NCBI RefSeq assembly: GCF_964204645.1
Contig: NC_134029.1
Span: 11,148,850-11,212,849, forward strand
DNA length: 64,000 nt
Source: Tubulanus polymorphus
Taxonomy: Eukaryota; Nemertea; Palaeonemertea; Tubulaniformes; Tubulanidae
Direction: 5' to 3'
Part shown: positions 1 to 13,494 of the stretch, piece after piece
How positions within the stretch are numbered: the stretch's first letter is position 1
How the letters are laid out: each line of letters begins with the position of its first letter
The notes under the pieces: model-generated
Databases searched by the model: none
What the model saw: only the letters and a program-made list of their open reading frames with translations
What the model was told of the DNA's origin: nothing
Made by a program: the position numbers and the translations under genes

Positions 1-1263
1 CTGGAGTTGATCAGGAAGTTGTGAAATCCGGAATAGAAAAGGCCGAAGAGGTTATCAAGAACTTTACTCCGAGGGACGTGTTCAATATGGACGAGACTGG
101 TTTATATTATGCCCTCTTGCCTGATCGATCCTTAACTACCTCAGAATTTGTAAAGGGCACAAAAAAAGTTAAAAACAGAATCTCACTTGCTGTTTGTGCT
201 AATTCAGACGGCACTGAGAAATGCCGCCTCCTTGTGATTGGTAAAAGTAAACGTCCACGCTGTTTCAAGGGTTTCAACTCCCAGCTATATTGTGATTATG
301 AAGCGAACAAGAAGGCGTGGATGACGAGCATAATCTTCTTCGAGTGGTTGGAAAATTTCAACCAGAAAATGCATTCTCAATATCGCCACGTGCTACTAAT
401 CTTAGATAACGCACCGTCACATATTGTACCGGAGAACGAGAACGGCGAGTTGTCACTTGGAAATGTAACAGTGCACTTTCTCCCGGCAAACACAACTAGC
501 CACATTCAACCTATGGATGCGGGTGTCATTCAGAACATGAAGACGCACTACCGGAGGCTGCAAATACAACATCTTGTTAATGCCATTGACAATAATCGAC
601 CTCCAAAACTTGAGCTCAGTGACGCAATTAGATATGCTAAGTCGGCATCGGATAGAGTTTCAAGAGAAACGATTGCTAACTGTTTCAAGCATAGCCAAAT
701 TCTGCCAGAAATCTGGCCATCTGTCGCGAGGCCACAGACGAGCGCTCCTCGGAGAAATTTGTTTGAAAGTTTAATGACAGAAGCCGCTGAAACATCGGAA
801 GAATCTTCGTCAACCAATACAACTTCTACCCGACCTAGAATTGGTGACAATCTGTTTGAACGTTTAGCGGCTGCACTCAGCATTGCTCCCGAAATGCTTA
901 TGACGGAGGAAGAATACGTCAATGTCGATAAAGAACTACCGTCTACCGCGATATTAGAGGATGATGAGATTTTAGATTTAGTGAGAAGTGACATGAATGA
1001 TGACAATGGCGATGATGAAGAAGAGGATATCCCTGAACCGGAGAAACCACCGACATCGTCAGAAGCTCGTTATGCAATCCGTTCGTTACTTCGTTACTTG
1101 GAATCGAACAAGTACGCAACCGAAGAAGACATCCGTGCTATCAATCAAATTGGATCTCGTCTGCATCCGTGCTATCAATCAAATTGGATCTCGTCTGGAC
1201 ACTCTGACAGGCTTATCTATGAAGCAGTCGCAGATAACTGACTTTTTCACAGCGAGTAAATAA
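1..1263 (+). pseudogene. pogo/Tigger-type DDE transposase, 5' end outside window, frame broken near the C terminus
   Basis: Cut-and-paste transposase of the Tc1/mariner superfamily, pogo/Tigger branch; it would act in the nucleus on the element's own inverted repeats. The frame is already open at base 3, so the DNA-binding N-terminal half lies outside the window, and the GTG at 21 is not a real start. Visible catalytic-core motifs are NMDETGLYY (first Asp), LILDNAPSH (second Asp) and PMDAGVIQNMK (third acidic position), in the order and spacing of this family. An acidic linker follows at about 960-1040. A 34-bp tandem duplication (1130-1197) shifts the frame by one base, so the open frame stops early at 1241. 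The original frame resumes after the duplication and stops at 1263, ending in QSQITDFF, which fits a PCNA-interaction (PIP) box. The family call is firm; the copy is very probably inactive. Confidence 0.9.
1130..1197 (+). repeat. 34-bp tandem duplication in the transposase gene
   Basis: Two identical 34-bp units, 1130-1163 and 1164-1197, lie head to tail. Because 34 is not a multiple of three, the duplication causes the frameshift that removes the normal C terminus. Confidence 0.95.
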
Positions 1264-1602
1264 ACAATACAAGGACCTTACGCAAACATTGCACTCGGTA
1301 ATTAAAAATCGGTGATGGATTTTAATAAACAAACACGTGCACGCTGCATTCTTTCAGTGCCGTTTGCCTCCAGCGGATTAATTAGTAATATTGCCTACTG
1401 TTCGTAATATTTTGTGATTGAAGAGTCAATAAAAACAAGTAATTTGTTGGTCTTTATTGTTATTCTTTATTTATTTTGACATATTGCTCAAAATGTGATG
1501 GAAAAATGGGAAGTTTTAGTGAACTCTCGCTATACCGCCTAACCCGTCATAACGCCAAAATTTCCGTGATCCCGATGTTGGCGGTATAACGGGATTTGAC
1601 TG
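1264..1602 (+). mobile_element. 3' non-coding end and right inverted repeat of the Tigger-type transposon
   Basis: This stretch runs from the transposase stop to the end of the element. It ends in GGCGGTATAACGGGATTTGACTG followed by TA at 1603-1604, as expected for a Tigger terminus (reading CAGTCAAATCCCG inwards) inserted at a TA dinucleotide. A subterminal copy of the GGCGGTATA word lies inverted at about 1532-1541, giving a small stem-loop near the end. The left end is outside the window. Confidence 0.75.
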
Positions 1603-1604
1603 TA

Positions 1605-4600
1605 TTTCAATAAATAATTCTCGATTTTAGATTTCTTTTAATTTTTAAATAGTGGGTTTTATCTTACATCTGATAATATCATCATTTTTATGCATGTTGC
1701 TTGCTAAACGTCATGAATTATGTCATCTTATATGTAGGTACGCAGCTTAGTAAAAGTCACAGAATATTCAAGATGAATATTTGGAAAGACAACACGGAAA
1801 ATTTGAAATTTTTGAAACGATTTAAGCTTTTCAAAATCAGAATATTGAAGTATTTTATTAAATGTTGCTGTTAGCAAGGGGGACATTTACCTAGAGGAGA
1901 TTTTTACCGGGGGGGATATTTACTGGGGTATTTTTCCGAAAATAAACCATTTTAAGGACAAAAATAATCAAAAATCATGTTGATCTATACTTGAAAAAGC
2001 TGCATTTAATCTTCCAATTGAATTTTCATTAAATTATTGCCATGAAATAAAGGCAATTTCGATTAATCTTAAAACTTCAAAACTTATCACATTATACAAA
2101 CAGATTTAGCTCGATGGTTATCGGTTAGAGTTTTATCGCTCATATATTTCACATCCTCAAAGAGCATATTCAGAATATTTTAACTGCCCTGAAAACTATA
2201 TAGCGTTTGCATACAGTTTTGCACTACTGTTTATACGTTGTTTATATTGTCACGTATCACTGCAAATCTGAAGCATATGTCGCTATTTATAACAGGGGAT
2301 CTGGCAAGCGAATCCAAACTGAAAAGAAGACGCTTTTGGAGAGTGGCATGATCGCGGGGGGGGGGGGGGGGCAGACTTGAAATAAATGCCATTGAGTAAT
2401 TCAGTAAAATGTTCCAGAATCTAGCTTTTGGAGAAAGGGCCACAGGTGCATAAGGCACAAAAGGGGTGTGGTCTTTGAAGAATGAGATGCGTTTAGGTGC
2501 TTTCTGAGCACTTTCTTAGTTGAAATTAGGAATGGTATATGCTCACAATTTCAGGCATGTTTTATGTAAAAAGGATAATAACGATTACAATAGATTCAAT
2601 GAGGCTAAGATTATCTGATGTATAAAATGAAGGTTAAAATCTATCTAAGCCCACGAACTGTTGAAGAATTTCAGAATGTAACGCTATGCAGAAATACGAC
2701 AATAACGGTTTTACACTGGTATCCTTTAACAGCAGGCGATGAAAAAAATTATGTTCAAGCGTCAGAAAAATGGATGAGGGCCTGGCCCCATGTCTCTGTA
2801 TTGTTCTCCGAATCCAAGAACAAGTCTATCGCACATTTGAGCCTGAGTAGCCACTTAAGATTTGCGGTGATACGTGAGTACATGAACACATTGAGAAACT
2901 AGTGGAAAATTCTATACCCACGCTATAGTTTGGGATATAGTTGTATTTTGAGTGTCTCAGTTAAGCTCTGAAAATAGTCTAACCAATAAAAATCGAGATT
3001 GGAGTAAATAAGTTTACAAATTGTCATTGGTTATGGAGTTTTACGATGAATCGAAATTTCCTTCTTTTTGTGGCGATATTAGTTTAATGCAGAATTCGAT
3101 TTTAACAAATGCAGCTATTTTCAAGCATGTCTGCATTCATATTTTGATTTAATTTCTGGAATTAGAAGCGTAATCATAAATTCAGGCTAACCTCTCATTA
3201 TTGAAATGGTGGTTTATTTTCAACGGGGGTCTGGATGTCTTTGCATCATAAATTTCGATGTGCATTTTGGAGTGTTCGAACCTCCCATGATTTTGTATTA
3301 ATTTCGCTGAAATGTTGATTTAAAAAAATAAAAGATGCTGTATCTATAATAGATTTATGTGGATCTATCAATGCATTCTAAAGAAATCTTCCGAACTGAG
3401 GCCGAATTTAATAGAAATAAGAAATTTCGTAATTTCGTATAGTATTCAAGATTTCATTTGGATTACGGTAACGGCCTTTGGTGATCTTCACCGTGAGGTC
3501 ATGAATGAAGAAATACCATAATAGAACTCTTAATATGATAACATGTGTTGAGATGAAACCGCAACGTTTTGACTGTTGACTAACTGCCATCTTTAGGTTG
3601 AATGTAGACATTCCAGTGATTTGAGCTTTAAGTCAGATGGCAGTCACTGAAAATCCGAACGTTGTTGCGGTTTAATTTTGATAATTAAATGTCATCGTAT
3701 AAACTTTTATTGCAGAATTTCTTCATTTATCGGATTAGTGTTCTATTCGACTACTTTGGGTCATGTAGTCGTTTACATAGAAAATTATTACTTGTCGCCA
3801 CGGAAGGTATATGCAACCGTGTCAGTCGCTACGGGAGAGATTCTCTGTATATCGGCATCTTAAATCGGCACCTTTGTTGGTCCTAGCCTGCATTCACTTC
3901 CAATCAAACGAATTGGTAACGTTATTCTTACCATGAATGCCTTTTTGTCGTAGAATATGGTGCCACTGATATAAAATTAGTTTTTATTCTACCATAATTT
4001 GAGAAAATCAGTTATATTGGAAAAAAACTGATAAAGTACCTTAAAATTCAGCGATTCATTTTACTTCATTGGCATCTTCAAATAGAGTTTTGAGGTGCTA
4101 AGTTTATTCCTATTAAGAGGTCATTATTTTTGGCGGTCAGTGCAGTTTGTTTATTCGTTCACCAATCACTGTCTAGTTAGCCAGTGTAATTCACCTGTTG
4201 ACTGATAGCTGCTGCTGGGCTTTTGATAACCTATACAAACAATTTACTCAACAAAGTAGGAAAGCATGTGAAACTGAAATTTCAGCCTTGCATTCTTTTA
4301 CTTAGACCAGAAGAGGTTTTTTTATCAAATTGGAATAACTGATTTCAAAACTACGTGAACATCTCAACTGAATTTATTTCAGTATTTATTCAATCAATAA
4401 TGATAATTGTTAGGCTTATTCTCACTAGCATACCCTCAGTGAGTAATGGGTATTAGATTATAATATAATGCACTATTATTTTGATCTTATATTAGAAGTT
4501 GTAATATCATTTCAACCAAACTGTATAACTATGAAATTACATTTCGGTTAAGGTATCAATTCTAACAAAGCATTAAAGGGTTCAATATTCATAAACGAAC

Positions 4601-6203
4601 AAGCAGAGAACAGCGTGACAAAGTGAACATCACATGGATTACTTAAAAATTGATTGTATCGAAATAAACAATAATTGCAGGTTAATTCTAAGTATTTTAG
4701 ATACATTTTTGGGAAAATTTTTTGTAGTCTTTCATCCAAGTAAAGAGATCTAAAGACAAAATCCATTTCATGAACATATGATTTTATTTGTATTTTCGTC
4801 TCTCATATATCCTTGAAGACAAATGAAGCCAAATTCAAAAAAAGACAAATTCATTTCTATAGAATCAAAGATTTATGACAGTATGAATGCACCAGCATGT
4901 TTTATAATCGCAAATATAAAACAAAAATCATAAAATTCTAAATCAGATCTGGCACAATACTTGTTTTGACGGATTGAATCCATAATGATGTTATATAAAT
5001 CAATAGTTTTCCTATTGGTTATTCCCATTTTGTTGAGCGTGATATAATTTAGGGGGTTCTTAGCAACTCAGAAACTAGGATTTCTATTGACAGAACTGTA
5101 TTCAACGCATACAGAGTTCTGTATACAAAGCATATGGGGTTTAACAGTACCTTTGACCCTGTCACGTATCACTGCAAATCTTTAACAGATGTGGCTATTT
5201 TGAACAGGAAATTACTGTGCCATCTCAAAATGGTAAATTTTTCACTAGTTGACTTCTAGAAACGATGTGTTTTGAGAGTAGCTATTGTGGTAGGAGTTAC
5301 TATCACTAAGTCGCTGTTTACAATCGGTTGGTTACAGTCACATCTACTGCCAGTGTGCACTATCAAAATGCTAGCACAGTAGCACATCAGATGTTTTACA
5401 ACAGTCACTTTTCAGCAGTAGACTCTTTCAAACAGCTACTGTGGAAAACCAACTGAATTGAAAGGTAGACTATTTTGGCGTCATTTATTTGTTATTTGTG
5501 ATTACATCCAGCAGTCAAATGATTTCATTTCAATCGTTGCCTCAACTTACAATCGTCACGATTTTTTGTATATTTTTCTGTCATATCTAAAATTCGGGTC
5601 CCCAGGGCGAATCACTATTAAAGCCGTGAGACTACATCGAAGTACCGATGACGTAAGCCGAAAGCCGTTACCGCTCTCCGCAAAATACATTCGTTACCGT
5701 AATCCAACTGAATTTTTATGGAATATATGTAATGAAATTTATCAATGAATCGGTCAAATGAAACATTTTCTTTACAATATGTAAAATGTGCATGGATTCA
5801 GCGTAAATTCAAATCAGCGAAATTAATATAATAATCAACGATTCAGTGATTCAGCGAAGTTCGGAACACCCCCAAAACAATGCACATCTGACTCCAATTC
5901 TATATAAATTGTCATCCGATTCTAGAAACGTTTTCGTATCAATCATGGCAATTGCGCAATATAAGTATAAGGCTCGCACTTTAACTTCTTTTAAACCCTT
6001 AATTTGGAATGTGTACGATGTAGATTCCTAACTGTTTAAGTCATTCCTCAATGATAGGAGACTGAAACACTTTTGGATTCCTCGTTAGTCAAAACTACAA
6101 ATCAACCGACTGATATCGGACCAGCAATAACTTCAAAAACTGATCAAGTTAACTGACTGATCTTAATCTTGGATTAGTGAATACTGCAAATATAACGCAG
6201 TAA
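1605..6203. other. intergenic DNA with scattered repeats, no supported gene
   Basis: The open frames here are short, without recognisable motifs. What can be seen: degenerate GGGGGA-ATTTACC units at about 1876-1936; a 16-base G run at 2356-2371; a dispersed repeat (GTCACGTATCACTGCAAATC) at 2249, inverted at 2858-2878, and again at 5161; a 118-bp imperfect inverted repeat at 3556-3673; and a second dispersed sequence shared in inverted orientation by about 3440-3480 and 5690-5730. These look like old non-autonomous repeats. Confidence 0.6.
3556..3673. repeat. imperfect inverted repeat, possible short MITE-like element
   Basis: The left arm begins AAACCGCAACGTTTTGACTG and the right arm ends with its imperfect complement (AACGTTGTTGCGGTTT). 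Both arms carry the word CTGCCATCT or its complement. No target duplication was identified. Confidence 0.45.
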
Positions 6204-6451
6204 ACCGACCGAGGTTACAATATTGTAGCCTCGGTCAGTGCATGCAGACAAATCCGCGCAAGTCAACCGACCTAGGTTACAATATTGTAGCCTCGGTCAG
6301 TGTATGCAGATAAATCCGCGCAAGTCAACCGACCTAGGTTACAATAGTGTAGCCTCGGTCAGTGTATGCAGATAAATCCGCGCAAGTCAACCGACCTAGG
6401 TTACAATATTGTAGCCTCGGTCAGTGTTCCACTGATGAATCATACATTTGC
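6204..6451. repeat. 62-bp tandem array, four units, with an internal hairpin
   Basis: Units start at 6204, 6266, 6328 and 6390, an exact 62-bp period, with few differences between them. Each contains the near-palindrome GAGGTTACAATATTGTAGCC, whose two halves can pair around AATATT. The fourth unit is partial. No gene overlaps it. Confidence 0.9.
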
Positions 6452-6575
6452 CTCAACCTAGTCTGCCAGGTTACTTATTGCTTTGTCTTTATCCTGACCC
6501 AATCGTAACCGTATTTCTTTTTTCAGCTTTACAACTGATTCCACGAATTTAATAATTCCATTTTCGAATAATAAT

Positions 6576-8693
<2,118 letters not shown>

Positions 8694-9203
8694 CTGTTTG
8701 CCTTCTCAGTGGAGCCTTGCTCAGAAACAGAGTCCACTACTGTAAACTGATACCTCAGTAGTCAAAAGCCACCCGTCAACTCGTGAATTTCACGATATAC
8801 TTTTCACGTTTCGGTTCGAGTAGTTCCGTGATTCAGTTTGCATTTATTTTACGATTCCGTGTTTTATCTTTAGATTCTGGGTTTTATGGTTCCATTCCAC
8901 GAAATGAAAACAACGTCAATGCATACATAATAAATAAATGATCCATATAGAATCCTAACACCGGCAGTCTACGAAAACAATTCAGTATGATGAAAAAGAA
9001 AACGCTACTCTGCAGTTCAAGTGGCATAATTCTTGGCCAAGCCCCCAATTTCTGTTATGGCTCCGACCGCAATAAATAGTATTGAAGACTGACCGGCAAA
9101 GTACAGACGTTTGTATGCTTTGTTTAACAGACAGCGAACTGAATTTGAGATTTGACATTTCATATAACTGAGTTACACTAAATCAAATAGTGAGGCTGAA
9201 GGC
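8694..9203. other. intergenic, nothing recognised
   Basis: This is the 510 bp between the retroelement fragment and the left target-site duplication of Polinton element 1. No gene, repeat or conserved motif was seen. Confidence 0.5.
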
Positions 9204-9209
9204 ACATAA
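9204..9209. repeat. left target-site duplication of element 1 (CACATA)
   Basis: CACATA directly precedes the element terminus AGTAGTTAT and recurs at 25018-25023 directly after the inverted terminus. Six bases is the duplication length known for Polinton/Maverick integration. Confidence 0.93.
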
Positions 9210-9335
9210 GTAGTTATATAGGGTCACTTTGGGACCGAGTGAGGAGTGAGGAGCAGTGAGGAGCAATGACGTCATCGCTGACGTCATGGATGACGTCATT
9301 GATTACATCATGTTGGCGGGGAAAACGTGTTTGGG
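9210..9335 (+). repeat. left terminal inverted repeat of element 1
   Basis: About 126 bp matching the right end (24890-25017) in inverse orientation with a few substitutions and small indels. It contains GTGAGGAG-type direct repeats, then the 12-bp CRE array, and ends around GTGTTTGGG. Confidence 0.93.
9267..9310 (+). promoter_or_regulatory. phased array of CRE/ATF-type octamers in the left TIR
   Basis: TGACGTCA occurs at 9267, 9279 and 9291, with a degenerate TTACATCA at 9303; every step is exactly 12 bp. TGACGTCA is the consensus for CREB/ATF bZIP dimers. The same array is present in the right TIR (about 24915-24960). It could act as a terminal enhancer or promoter, or as a terminal replication or packaging signal. 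The role is inferred. Confidence 0.7.
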
Positions 9336-9489
9336 AATAACGATGATGTTAAAACAATGGGTTTATAATAGCCGAGCCATCGTATCCGATAGAACAATGA
9401 CTTTGTAATTATTTCGTATACACTAAAAAGGGCTATTGATCCGATTAACTGATTTAACACGATTCCGTATGGTTTTTAATTAATTACAA

Positions 9490-9630
<141 letters not shown>

Positions 9631-10047
9631 AGTATACGTTTTGGACATTATACGATGGCATGACCCTCGGAAACATCGCAGTATGGGATCACTGTACGCA
9701 TTTCGGCAATTAGGGCATTCGAAACCCCGCACATTTTTCAGTTTTTTAATACATGCTACATGTATTTGTTTGTTGCAACACCTCATTGGCTTATCGATAC
9801 ATGGTTCGTAGCAAATACAACAAGTTAAATCTATGTTTTGTTGACATGACTGGCACGATGACGATTCATTCAACGGTACGACACACTCTTTGCACACAGG
9901 TTCGCTGCAACAAGGCATCTGTCCGGTCGTGTATCGGAGCGCGCATGCACGACAAACGTTTTCGTCCCTATCCAAGCCGGGTACTTGTCCAAAACAGCCA
10001 GCTTGAAAAAATTAAATTTCCAATGTAAAATGGAGGTGTTCTTCAAA

Positions 10048-10069
10048 CCCGCTTATGCGCATAAGCGGG
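10048..10069. repeat. perfect 22-bp palindrome
   Basis: CCCGCTTATGC followed by its exact reverse complement GCATAAGCGGG, with no spacer. It falls inside the first RING block. It may be chance, a protein-binding site or a cruciform. Confidence 0.85.
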
Positions 10070-10296
10070 CAAATAATATGTTCTTGGTCGATCTGGTCGG
10101 CCGCTGCCTCACTGAAACACCTGAAGCAAATGATCTTCTCGCAACAGTTTGTGACGAAATCAAATGGATCCTCATCGTGACCCAGTTGTTTCATACAGCA
10201 GTGACATTTAACATCACCGGTAGCGGTATAAAAAATTGGAATTTCGCTTCTTTCCACATCCTGTTCTTTTTTCCAAAAGTCGTTGGAAAAAGCCAT

Positions 10297-10918
10297 CGTC
10301 GTAGTCGGTAGTGGGTTAATATTAGGGTTGCACGGTCCACAGCGAGTAATAGAATGAGATAAAAAATCAAATCCTCTAAAAGCGAATTACTAACCCGTAT
10401 AATCTTATCAAACATCTTAAAATTGCCTCAATTAAGTAAATAACCCCCCATCGGTATTACTAAATTACGCCCTATTTTATTTTTCCATCCCAATTAACCC
10501 ATATAATTATAACACCTATTCAAACTATAGCGTCTCGGATGTGTCAAAATAAACCATTAGCCGTCCATTATAACCATATACATTAGGTAAAACAGTATTC
10601 TATTATAAAATAATAGTACGTAGTTATAATCATTTCGTTTATATAGCGATAAAACAGTTATTTCATCGTCTAGAAGGTTAAGAGCTATTCGCAGACGGAA
10701 ATAAGTAACCAAACCTTGTGATATGTCATCGAGTTCTCGTTGACGACAATTATCACTATCTCGGCCATAGTTTCAATCGTAACTAATTCTCCATAGTCAA
10801 TGTCAAATAATGGTAATTTACACTAAATTAGTGTCAACCAATGTCTATTACTATTAATCATATTTTCTGCTTATGAGTATATAGACCCTTGTAAACTAGT
10901 CACTTCATTCGTAAAAAA
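10297..10918. promoter_or_regulatory. spacer between divergent RING genes of element 1
   Basis: About 620 bp without a credible frame lie between the minus-strand RING gene and the plus-strand RING gene. Both must be transcribed from here or from the TIR. I identified no specific promoter element. Confidence 0.4.
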
Positions 10919-11262
10919 ATGGCTACCCAATCGATAACCATCACGGCGATCGACCAGTTTGACTGCATGGTGTGTTTAGAGACAAAATCGACAACAGTTA
11001 CATGCCCGAATCATCGGTTCGGTTATGTAACAATATATGTGTTAGCTGTTATTCAACACTGGTAAAGATGGCCGGTATACGTAGAAGGCTGACGTGCCCG
11101 TATTGTAGGAGGTTTTGGTTCGCGGGCGGTGCCTTTTTACAAGTCAGGCCGTTCGTAGGACGCGGAATGATGTTCCAACACAGCGATGTAACGGAACTAC
11201 CAAGGCCAGGAGTAGGCGCTCGGCCCACACTAGATGCCCGTGCTGAAGATAGACCCGGAATA

Positions 11263-11327
<65 letters not shown>

Positions 11328-11334
11328 AGAATAG
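10919..11334 (+). pseudogene. small RING-finger protein with Gly-Arg repeat tail, frameshifted
   Basis: The ATG at 10919 opens a frame with the first RING ligands (CMVC, then C-P-N-H). This frame runs on to a stop. The remaining ligands (CNNICVSC and CPYC) are in a different frame, which continues to 11334. A single small indel at about 11010-11030 therefore splits the domain. The C terminus is a run of Gly-Arg dipeptides encoded by GGTCGT hexamers (11263-11326), a type of tail that often binds nucleic acid. The gene is transcribed away from the left-end RING gene. Role unknown; ubiquitin ligase activity is a family-based guess. Confidence 0.6.
11263..11326 (+). repeat. GGTCGT hexamer array (about 10 copies) coding Gly-Arg repeats
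   Basis: Pure hexanucleotide repeat in frame with the 3' half of the RING gene. Confidence 0.95.
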
Positions 11335-11498
11335 TAACTTGGTGAACGAAACTAAGAACAAACCAATTAAAACGGCCTTTATCAAGGCCAACCTAAATTT
11401 CTCAGAAAGAGTCAGTGTATGAACCGCCAAGCTCCTCGCTTATATGCTTATATCATCAGTTCTTATAAGGACTTCATAAGTTCTTATAAGGACTCTAC

Positions 11499-11645
11499 AG
11501 AGAGAGAGAGAGAGAGGGAGGGAGGGAGGGAGGGAGGGAGGGAGGGAGGGAGGGAGGGAGGGAGGGAGGGAGGGAGGGAGGGAGGGAGGGAGGGAGGGAG
11601 GGAGGGAGGGAGGGAGGGAGGGAGGGAGGGAGGGAGGGAGGGAGG

Positions 11646-11671
<26 letters not shown>
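11499..11671. repeat. (GA)n-(GGGA)n-(GA)n microsatellite
   Basis: About 130 bp of GGGA tetramers bordered by GA dinucleotides and followed by a T run at about 11672-11682. It lies between the RING gene and the protease gene of element 1. Open frames across it (Gly-Arg-Glu or Pro-Ser-Leu repeats) are artefacts. Confidence 0.97.
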
Positions 11672-11677
<6 letters not shown>

Positions 11678-11705
11678 TTTTTTTATTTATATATTTCACT
11701 ATTTT

Positions 11706-12173
11706 TTATTTTACTAATTTGAAATATTTTACGATGAAATTTTTTACAATATAGTCGTTATCATTAGTTTTATTTGACAATAATTTTTTAATTTCGTCTA
11801 TTTCAAAACCGTGACATAGGTAAATTTGTACAAATATCGCGTAATAACCACATACATCGGATAATACGTTTTGATACATTTTAGTATTATATTTCCAATC
11901 TATACAATTTTCGTCCAGAAAATTTTCTAATATTACATCGTAAGTTCTGGGAAATTGTCCAAAGGAATCGAAAAAGTAACCGATACCAAACTTATTGATA
12001 TAAATGCTTAACCAATGTTCACCCGGTTGATCGTGATAATCGGTATTTACTATAAAACCAGCTGGATAACTATGTATATCGGGTAGTCGGTCGCACGGAA
12101 AAACGCCTAAAAAACACGATCGTAGACACTCGTCTTTTTTCATAAATTCTAAAATCTGATTCGTGTACAACAT
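11706..12173 (-). CDS. adenain-like cysteine protease (Polinton PRO)
   Basis: 155-aa member of the adenovirus protease/Ulp1 (C48/C5) fold. In Polintons and adenoviruses this enzyme cleaves capsid precursors inside the assembling particle. Visible signature residues: His in PGEHWLSIY, Asp in FFDSFGQFP and Cys in DVCGYYAIFVQ, in the H-D-C order of adenain, with a Gln shortly before the Cys region (YQNVLSD). The ATG is at 12173. The capsid gene ends at 12179, six bases upstream, so the two are probably co-transcribed. The length is near that of other Polinton proteases but short compared with adenovirus adenain. The frame is intact. Confidence 0.88.
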   Translation of the reverse strand: MLYTNQILEFMKKDECLRSCFLGVFPCDRLPDIHSYPAGFIVNTDYHDQPGEHWLSIYINKFGIGYFFDSFGQFPRTYDVILENFLDENCIDWKYNTKMYQNVLSDVCGYYAIFVQIYLCHGFEIDEIKKLLSNKTNDNDYIVKNFIVKYFKLVK

Positions 12174-12178
12174 AGTTA

Positions 12179-13489
12179 CTAATAATCAATTTCGATATGA
12201 CGTTCTTTAGTTACTTGTAATAATTCGTCGAAAACGGCGTAAACGATTAAATTGACGTTGTGGGGTAAAGCTTCGTCAAATCTCATTTCAATTTTTAACG
12301 AACCCCTTTTAATAAGTGACAAGTGCGGTTGATCACCGTATTCGGGCGATATATTAAAACAACAAATAAAGTTGCCGTTTTTAAAATGTTCTCGTTTAAT
12401 TCCTATACCCTCATTTTTATACAATAGACCCCTAGCTAAATATAAACTATGATACACTTCACATCCATCACCGCGGGAGTCTATAATTAACGGCGAATTT
12501 TGTACGTGATTGTTATCGACACTAACACCTACATAACTCAATGAAAAGTCTCGGAAATCAAAGGGATTTTTTCGTATATTCCCGCTCAACGCATCGTCGT
12601 CTACGAGCGCTAAAACGATAGCCTTTGGAATTTCACCCACAAAAACGGAATCCTTTACGATCGTTCTATGGCCTCTAGGAATATTCAATGAAGTTAATTC
12701 GGTTCTTGAAAAGTAGTATTTAGCCGTGTTTTTTTCTAATGCCTTTGCGTGCGCAACCAAAACCGAGCTATCTAATTCTAGTTTTCGCAAATAAAGTTGA
12801 GCGCTTTCTATTCTTATACGAAAATCAGCGTTTTCCGCGGGAGAAAGTAAAACGAAACTTTCCTTCGATCTATTCAGTTTAATTTGCATATCTGTATTGT
12901 TGATGAAAATTTTATTCATTCTCATTACATCGCAGTATAATCGAGAATAAGCGCAGATTAGTTTACTGTTTTTTGTGTAATTATTTCTTCTAACCAGCCC
13001 GGTATTAGCACCGGCTATCGTCGGGTCGATATGATTTTTCTTGCCAGCCTCATCTTCAGTGTATAATTCGCATTGTAGCCAACTGCTATTTTTAGTTTCG
13101 GAATTATAGTTCAGCATATTTTCCAACTCACATTTAAACGGGTACAATCCGCCGTCGTGCGTAACGACGCGATCATTGAGCGTAATTTGAACGTCGCTAA
13201 ATAAACTGTAGACGCCATTAATCATCGACACGTATTTATCGGGCGCCACATTAGTGCCATCACCGTTGACTATTTTAAATTGTAGTTTCAAATAAGTGAC
13301 GTTTAAATCTAAATATTGTTCTGTTTTCGGTATCCTGAAGACGATAGGTCCCGAATCATTGATCGATGTAGAGGGTTCGTAACTAACGTAACGGCATTCT
13401 TTGTAGTTTATCTGGGTACCGGGGATAGTAAACAAATCCAATTCGGATTTGACACACAGGGGCGAGTCTTTGTGTACTAATAACGACAT
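12179..13489 (-). CDS. major capsid protein, double jelly-roll (hexon-like)
   Basis: 436-aa protein matching the Polinton/adintovirus major capsid type: an N-terminal segment with YEPSTSINDSGPIVF, then YLDLNVTYLKL, then SLFSDVQITLN and NTGLVRRNNY, and a C-terminal part rich in beta strands ending in IEMRFDEALP. Such proteins trimerise to form the icosahedral shell. The gene sits between the protease (6 bp downstream) and the small basic protein (upstream, 5 bp), the usual late-gene cluster. The frame is intact, with an ATG at 13489. Confidence 0.85.
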   Translation of the reverse strand: MSLLVHKDSPLCVKSELDLFTIPGTQINYKECRYVSYEPSTSINDSGPIVFRIPKTEQYLDLNVTYLKLQFKIVNGDGTNVAPDKYVSMINGVYSLFSDVQITLNDRVVTHDGGLYPFKCELENMLNYNSETKNSSWLQCELYTEDEAGKKNHIDPTIAGANTGLVRRNNYTKNSKLICAYSRLYCDVMRMNKIFINNTDMQIKLNRSKESFVLLSPAENADFRIRIESAQLYLRKLELDSSVLVAHAKALEKNTAKYYFSRTELTSLNIPRGHRTIVKDSVFVGEIPKAIVLALVDDDALSGNIRKNPFDFRDFSLSYVGVSVDNNHVQNSPLIIDSRGDGCEVYHSLYLARGLLYKNEGIGIKREHFKNGNFICCFNISPEYGDQPHLSLIKRGSLKIEMRFDEALPHNVNLIVYAVFDELLQVTKERHIEIDY

Positions 13490-13494
13490 CTTGT

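Noticed and set aside
548-1006. 152-codon minus-strand frame
   Set aside because: Antisense shadow of the Tigger transposase.
6204-6451. CRISPR-like array
   Set aside because: Units are contiguous 62-bp tandem repeats without variable spacers, in an animal genome.
11419-11754. Gly-Arg-Glu and Pro-Ser-Leu repeat frames
   Set aside because: They arise from the GGGA microsatellite.
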